This document shows, one piece after another, positions 57,667 through 64,000 of a stretch of 64,000 bases of DNA. Numbering within the stretch: the first letter of the stretch is position 1; each line of letters opens with the position of its first letter. The notes under the pieces were generated by a model. That model did no database searches. It had not been told where the DNA came from and was given only the letters and a program-made list of their open reading frames with translations. Both the position numbers and the translations under genes were made by a program. The DNA is from Neckera pumila (taxonomy: Eukaryota > Streptophyta > Bryopsida > Hypnales > Neckeraceae), in assembly GCA_963969595.1 (NCBI GenBank), contig OZ018409.1, forward strand, positions 17,144,975 through 17,208,974, read 5' to 3'.

Positions 57667-60600
57667 CTATTGAATTTCTTGTTTCAAAATACTAAGTCGT
57701 TGCATTTCTATGTCATGGACAAGTCGACAATGAGTTAATAATAGAAGAGCCGTGGTAAAAAGATCAACAAGATTATCTGCTGATATAATTTTCTTAATGT
57801 CAAGTACCTTGTCTGTAATCAAATCATTAATATAGGTGAAATATTTTGGATCAATATGCTTTGTGTAATCACCTTTAATAAAACTTGCTTGCATTTGAGT
57901 AACACAAGCACTCTTGTCTTCGTATAAAACAGTTGGAGTGTTATCATAAAATAATCCACAATTGGTTCAAATGAACTTGTCAATTGATCTTAATCACATG
58001 CATTCTCGAGATGCTTCATATAAAGCAATAATTTCTGTATGATTAGATGATGTTGTAGTGATAGTTTGCTTTATTGATTTCCAAGATATTGCAGCTCCAT
58101 GTCGCAAAAAAAGATAACCTATCTGAGATTTGGATGTTGCATGATCTGATCTATATCCAACATCAGCATATCCAACCAATGTTGGGTTTACAGATCGAGT
58201 ATAGTGTAGTCCCAAATCTTTAGTTCCTTTCAAATAACGGAAAAGGTGTTTGATGCCATTCTAATGTCAAAGTGTAGGATGAGCACTATGCCTTGCAAGA
58301 ACACTAACTGCAAATGCAATATTAGGCCTAGTAGATGTAACTAAGTATAAAAGTACTCCAACCGCAGTGAGGTATGGATAGTTTTCACCCAATGTTTCCT
58401 CCTCTTCCTCGCAAGGACGGTAAAAATCTTCCCTTTAAAACTCCGACCTACCATAGGTGATGATAGAGGATATGCATTGAGCATGTTGAATCTTTTTAAG
58501 ATTTGGTTGATATATGTCGTTTGAGAAAGAAAAATGCTACCATCTTTCAAATGAAGAACTTGTAAACTCACGAACAAGAAACTGAGTAGTTCCAATAATT
58601 GCAGATTTGATACATATAAGGTTCAAATCATCAATATAAATAACAATGATGACAAAACCATCTTTGTCTTGTTTGATAAAGAAACATGGAAGCAATGCAT
58701 CATTAATAAAATGATTCTCAACAAGAATTTGCCGTATGCGTTGATACCACGTGCGTCCAGATTGTTTGAGACCATATAGTGCACGTTGTAATTAACACCA
58801 CAATATTTGCCTGAAATAATTGCACTTGGATTTACAGATTTAAGGCTAAGTGGAACTTTCATATATATATATATATATTAGTATGAAGTGAGCCATATAG
58901 ATAAGTGATAAGAACATCCATAAGTGTCATCTCAAAGATGGTGTATACCGCCAATCCAAGAAGATATCAAAAAGTAATAGTATTCATAACTGGTAAATAT
59001 GTGATATCATAATTGATGCGAAACTTTTGTATGAATTCTTGAGCAACAAGACGAACCTTATAGCGAATAATCTAATTTTTTTCATTTCTTTTGTATAGAA
59101 AAACTAGTTTGTATCCAAGAGGTCGTGAATTAAGATTATTTATGATAGGTCCAAAAACTTGTCTCTTGCGCAAAGAAGCATACTCTTCCTCAATAGTAGC
59201 TTTCCATTTGAACCAATCAAAGCGATTCATTGCATCTTCAACAGTACGTGGCTTGGGATCATCTTTCTTGCAAGAAAGATTTTCCACAATCTTAGAAGTG
59301 AATGGTTCATCTATGTGAATACTAGCTCTATCCCTTATTTGACCAGTACCGCAGTACATCACAGATCATGCTGTGTTTACCTTAGATATTTCTTCTTTGG
59401 AAGTAGATGGATGAGCAAAGTTGGCAGTGATTGCTGTAAGTAGAAAATGACTAGCAACATCAAATATTGCCTTGCGTTTGCGTGGTTGCTTATTTGGTCC
59501 ACGAGTCCGTTTGCCCATAGATTAAAGAGTAAGAATGGTTGTTGTTTCTAGTACTAAAACTCTTCCAAAAAGATTCCGAGTCTCATTCAATAGATTTTAG
59601 TGATTTTTGGTGCGTCATTGAATCCATCAGGTGTCTGATCTGCAATCTTTTGCAAAAATAAAATCTTAGCAACTTCGTTTTTGGTCAAAGATGTCCGTGG
59701 ATCAGGATTTGAAGTAAATGTCTGAGGAGCTTGAAAAATAAGACTAGTAAGAGTTTTTTGAATAGAGGTTGCTCTTTTCAAAGATGGAAACATGTCTTCT
59801 TCAAAACGGCAATTGACAAAACATGCACAAAGTAATGTATCAGTAAAAGGAATAATATAACGAATAGTGCGGAGAGAGTCGAATCCAACAGAAATGCCTT
59901 CTTGGCGACGAGCACCAATAGTATGACGTTGAGGTTTTGCAACTGGAACCCAAACACAACATCCAAATACTCGCAAATGGGATACGTTTGGAACATGTCC
60001 TGAAAGAAGTTCTTGTGAAAAAACAATCTCTACATATAAAGGACAAAGTCAAATTAAAATTGCAGCATATAGAATTGCATGTCCCCATATGTATGCAGAA
60101 AAATTTACATGTAAAAGCAAAGGCCTCGTAATAAGTTAGATTTGCTTGATAAAAGACTCTACCAATCTATTTTGAGCATATTCATACGGCACTAAATATG
60201 TCAAATCAATCCAATGGCAGTACAATAATCTTCAAAAGATTTGAATCAAAATTCTTGGACATTATCCATCCGAAGCGTTTTGATTGGGTAATCAGAAAAA
60301 TGAGCCTTGAACCGGATAAGCATCAAAAGTAAGTTGGCGAAGGCCAAATTTCTAGTTGATAGTAAAGAGACATGAGATTGTCTGCCTGATGCATCAACCA
60401 AAATCAAAAAATGTTAAAATGGTCCAGACATAGGTGTTATAGGACCACAAATATCACCATGCAGTCTTAAAAGCATAGGTAGTAATTCACTGGGCAACTT
60501 CCATATAGATGGTCTGGCAATTAGTTTGCCTTTTACACATGCTTGGCAAAGTGTCATTGAATTTACATCAGCTGGCTGTAAATTATGACCAAGAATAGAT

Positions 60601-61070
60601 GGAAGAATTTTTTGAAATAAAGTAGAGCTTGGATGACCAAGTTTTCCATGCCACAGTGAAATTTTATTATCTTTAGAAGATAAAGCAAAACTAAATACAA
60701 CTAATGGTCGGATTGAAATTTGATACAAGCCACTTGCCGTAGCAAAGGCTGTTTCCACTATTTTATTGTTTTATACAAAAATCAAAGCCTCTTGCCTACC
60801 TAAAGTTTTGGCCAAGAGATGAAAACCACTGGTGCGGATATCTTGATAGCTGATTAGGCTTCAAGGTACAGAGGGAGAAAACATAGCATGCATGCATGTT
60901 ATGGTGGTGCCCTTAGGCAAAATCACCTTTACAGGTCCCTCTTGGAAACTAAACACATTCGATTCAACCATAGTTATTAAATTTCTGGTTTGCCAAGTTG
61001 AAAGATAATCAACATCAAAAAATTGTTTATTTTGCAAGATAGTATTGATGTTGTAAAGCAAAAACAGCAT
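57667..61070 (-). pseudogene. pol: copia-2 pol remnants: pre-integrase, integrase, RT, RNase H
   Basis: On the minus strand, in order: a pre-integrase/zinc region at about 60758-60414 (LWHGKLGHPSSTLFQK, CQACVKGK, DICGPI); the integrase C-terminal part at 59976-59587 (RVFGCCVWVPVAK, GFDSL); reverse transcriptase start at 59362-59072 (WFKWKATIEEEYASL, LGYKLVFLYKR); the RT catalytic VIYIDD at about 58627-58640; LHLKDGSIFLSQTTYI at about 58560; and RNase H at 58233-57667 (VGYADVGYRSD, ISWKSIKQ, HIDPKYF). Frames change between the parts and stops are frequent. Protease and gag were not identified. Both catalytic Asp codons of the RT survive, unlike in copia-1. Confidence 0.82.
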
Positions 61071-61204
61071 GGCAACAGAGCAAAAGTAAAGTTTCCAAGA
61101 AGTGGAAGCAGAAACAATGGCAGCAAGAACAATGGGAATTGTAGCTGTAGGAGTAGTGGCACTTACAGTGAGAATAGTGTCAAAAACAATAGCCTCAGAT
61201 AGTC

Positions 61205-61205
61205 C

Positions 61206-61252
<47 letters not shown>
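61205..61252. repeat. TA microsatellite
   Basis: About 22 uninterrupted TA units between the copia-2 coding remnants and its 5' leader. Confidence 0.9.
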
Positions 61253-61256
<4 letters not shown>

Positions 61257-61399
61257 CTTTGACAGTCCTCGCTCATAATAAATAATTGTTGCCGTCAGCT
61301 GTCAGTTGTGGAAAAAAAAGAGGTTGAAGTCTTGGTGGTTCAATAATAGTAGCAGCCACCGCAATAGTCGTAGATGTAGCAACAGAAGAAGTTGAAGTA

Positions 61400-62100
61400 G
61401 TTATGTTGTACAATGAAAATAACTACGAGGAGAAATTAAGGTTTGAAAAAGGAAATTAGGATTTGAATAGGAAGATAAAGATGAAGTTGGAAATAAAAAT
61501 AAAGATAAAGATGTAATAAAGATAAAAATAAATAAAGATAAATTAAAGATAAAGATGAAAGGTAAAGATAAAGAAAAATAGATGGATAAATATATATGTA
61601 AAAATATACAAATTTAAATTATAAATAAAAAGACACCAAAGTATTAAATAATAATAATATAAAAATACTCCGACTTGGGGTTTGGAGAGACAAGCAAAGC
61701 AAGCTTGAAGCAAAGAGGCAAAGGGGCGGAAGAGATGGAGGGAAGAAGATACAAAAAGTAATTATAAAAAGAAAGTTGCAAGGAAACAAGAGACGTGAAG
61801 AAAAAAAATTGTGAAGGAGTTAGAAAACGGCACAAGACCAGGGAGGAGCTAGGATGCCTGGAGTGATTGCAGCTAGGCAGGGTGGAGCAAGCGGTGGTCG
61901 GTGCAGAGGCAGGGAGCGGGAAGGGAAGATGGAGGGGGGATAGAGAGTGGGTAGGGCCTAAGCAATCAAGGCCAAGGAAGTGTCGGGGGAAAGAAGGGAG
62001 GCAAAAAAAAAATACGAGGAATTGGACCAGGGAGACAATGGAGAGGAGCCGGCATGCCAAAGAGCACAAGACAGTAAAGAGGTAGGGGGGTCAAAGCTCC
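61400..62100 (+). repeat. Long purine-rich tract
   Basis: The plus strand is dominated by A and G for about 700 bp: GATAAAGATAAAGATG-type repeats at 61465-61600, then mixed GGAAGAAG/GAGGGG text. In copia-2 orientation this is a polypyrimidine leader between the 5' LTR and pol. The minus frame at 61644-62069 (serine/leucine/phenylalanine-rich) is a consequence of the bias and is not a gene. Confidence 0.6.
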
Positions 62101-62184
62101 CTTTAAACAATATAATTCTAAACTGGAAGAAGGAACTGTAAACAAAATTGTAAGAGCGTGTGTTCAAACAATTGTAAGAGAGCG

Positions 62185-62404
62185 TGCTGGTAACTTATTA
62201 AGAATAACAAATGAAACAAAAACAAAAAACACCAAAGTATACAAGAGAATAATATATACACTAACATTGAAGAATGGAAGTATATACAAAAGGAGAGAGA
62301 CAATCAATAGTACTCTCTCCGTATTGGCTAAGAAATAGCATCTACTACTTTGTTGATTAATCTATCATGCATTATGGGGAGCGTTTACACTACGTTCCTT
62401 AACA
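62185..62404 (-). repeat. 5' LTR of copia-2
   Basis: Outer edge at 62404 (minus strand TGTTAAGGAACG). Inner edge approximate at a TG dinucleotide near 62185. Partner of 54814-55048. Confidence 0.65.
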
Positions 62405-62409
62405 GAACA

Positions 62410-64000
62410 TACTATAAGAGTCAAATTCAGCAAACTAAGATGCGTCAAAATTGAATTTCCACATTTAATTTTCAAAGGTCCACATCCTTCATAAGATGAT
62501 ATGTAGAATTATATTACAAGAATGATTTAATTTATGTCAAATTTGACCTTCACATAATTAGAGGCATGGCACAAACCATCATGGTAGTTGTAAAAAAATC
62601 TCGCTAAAGTGTTGCTACCAAGCCACACTAGCTATAACAATAATTGGCTGCAAATGAAGAAATAAACAACATTTAGGGCTGCTTTATGGTGGAGAAGAGC
62701 ACCGGTTGGTCAAGAAGTTTTGGCCACAATATAATTATTTGAGATAACGGCCCGTGGGATGTTTGACAAGATGGAAAGACAATAAAATAATGCCTCAAGA
62801 AGTCTTGACCAGTTGTAATGTAGACACCAACAGGCTAAAAAAGTCTTCCAAAAAACTTCACAAATTGAAGTCCACCAGTGAACTTCACCAACAAGATAGT
62901 TGATGGATGCATCTTCAAAGGGCTTTTGTCTCCTTCATCTAATGTTTGTTGTCAATAAAATTTATTTTGTTATATTCCACTTGAGATCTAGTTATTGTGG
63001 TAAAAAATTTCATGTCAATCCAAGTTGTTTTGAATCTTTGGTAGCAATTCAAAGTTCAAAATCCTGACATTTTTGGATTACTGTGAACTTTGGCGGCTTG
63101 TTTCTTCTTCATACATTGTCTGTTTCTTATAAAATTTTATGGAAAAGTTGCAAATACTAGTCTAGTTTGTGTGACTAAAATTTCATATCAATCCAAGAAG
63201 TTATGAGTGACTGAGAAGCATTTTAGTAGAAGGAGGTTCAGCCTTGGATGTATTTTTTGCAACTTTTCTTGCTATTTTGTGACATTTCAAATCCATTTGT
63301 AGACACAATGAGTCAATTGAATGATATTTTTTCTTTTACCAATGTGTTTGTATGTTGGTTTAGAATCGCTTTTTAGTTTAAAGTTATTTTGTTTGAGTAG
63401 GTTCAGAAATTGAATTTCACCTCCAAATGTGTTGCTAGGAAAATTTCAGCATCCTTTTTCAACACAAAACATTATATTCTTGCAATCTATGTGGCCAAAT
63501 GACACCAAATTTGATTCATGTCATCTACAATACGTACACTACAAGATTGTATATTACATGACATCTAAGATCTCTATAACTTAGTGTATGTATTGTAGAT
63601 GACATGACATCTAAGATCTCCATAACTTAGTGACATTTTGATTTCTAACATTTCAAAAACAATGATGTTTTTGAATCCAAAAAGGCCTTGGACTTTTACG
63701 GTCAACCACAAACCAATACTTTTGAAAGCATGGAAATAAAAAAAGCCAACTGCTTCTTTTAAGCTCATTGTCATTGTCATTGTGAAAAACTATGGCTGTT
63801 TTGAGAAAACCATCATGAAAAATTGATGGGGTACACGTATCATTCAACCATTGATGGTTAAATTTTTCCAAAAAATTGAAAGGGATACACGTATCATTCA
63901 ACCATTGATGGTTAAATTTTTCCAAAAAATTGAAAGGGATACATGTGTCACTTTGTCATTGGTTCAGAAAATGAGATGAATACTTGTGACTAACACCCCC
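62410..64000. repeat. Non-coding end region with two local duplications
   Basis: No gene. A 31-bp word beginning ACATGACATCTAAGATCT is repeated at about 63556 and 63603. At 63822-63950 a 54-bp unit (containing TACACGTATCATTCAACCA) is repeated about 2.4 times. Because 54 is a multiple of three, the minus strand shows an 18-residue repeat in a 90-codon frame, which I take as a by-product. Confidence 0.5.

Larger units (their letters stand above)
54814..62404 (-). mobile_element. Older Ty1/copia element (copia-2), minus strand, with inserted DNA
   Basis: Two related sequences, about 54814-55048 and 62185-62404, share CAAAGTATACAAGAGAATAATA, CACTAACATTGAAGAATGGAAG, AATAGTACTCTCTC and ATTATGGGGAGCGT, and both read TGTTAAG at their start on the minus strand. 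They are best read as LTRs of ~220-235 bp. Between them lie minus-strand integrase, reverse transcriptase and RNase H fragments (57667-60758). Just after RNase H come CCCACTGGGTTTT and TAATGAGGCAAC words typical of plant copia 3' regions (57480-57620). The expected short gap to the 3' LTR is instead ~2.4 kb, so other DNA was inserted. No gag is recognised. PBS and TSD are unclear (GAACATAC occurs at 54782 and 62405). Confidence 0.75.

Noticed and set aside
61644..62069. 141-codon minus-strand frame, hydrophobic and serine-rich
   Set aside because: It is the translation of the polypyrimidine strand; composition alone explains both its openness and its residues.

Overview
This window looks like repeat-rich, AT-rich nuclear DNA of a land plant. 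The evidence is a multi-exon gene with canonical GT-AG introns of about 90-530 bp that matches the plant BRWD/PHIP-type WD40 family, Ty1/copia retrotransposons, CACTA elements with plant-type termini, and a pogo-like transposase. The short introns and the pogo-like element would suit a bryophyte, but that placement is inference. No bacterial-type operons, CRISPR arrays, rRNA genes or convincing intact tRNA genes were seen.

Layout. 1-4 kb is low-complexity AT-rich DNA with degenerate tandem repeats. 4-14 kb holds a 1.45-kb CACTA-like element with a near-perfect 62-bp hairpin, an unrecognised 200-codon ORF, a 27-bp minisatellite, a TTAA-flanked element and a 370-bp foldback CACTA element. 14.7-22.05 kb is a large repeat (called X here). 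It carries decayed helical ORFs and a transposase-like fragment, and is interrupted by a 2.7-kb CACTA element with perfect CCA target duplications. 22.08-28.64 kb (minus strand) is the WD40 part of a BRWD/PHIP-like gene, 17 exons, with one frameshift and both ends of the family protein missing. 29.7-32.55 kb is a degenerate pogo-like transposase gene. 33-40 kb is repeats: a duplicated segment holding a 250-bp MITE, two TTAA elements and a short copy of X. 40.235-44.753 kb is a complete-ended Ty1/copia element with matched LTRs and ACATC duplications, but with reverse-transcriptase core sequence deleted. 46.3 kb holds the one small gene that looks intact (102 codons). 47-51 kb is mostly non-coding, with hairpins. 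52.39-53.63 kb is a MITE with a TTAA element nested inside it. 54.8-62.4 kb is an older minus-strand copia element that has itself received other sequence. The last 1.6 kb is non-coding.

The strongest result is a set of transposon insertions dated relative to one another by empty sites inside this same window. A 250-bp TA-flanked MITE is present twice. One copy sits in a duplicated segment whose sister is uninterrupted. The other copy, in reverse orientation, carries a 989-bp TTAA-flanked element that the first lacks. At least four TTAA elements sharing CCCCTAAAGG-type ends occur here. TTAA target sites are the hallmark of piggyBac-type transposition, which is uncommon in plants, so this family is the best candidate for something not yet described.
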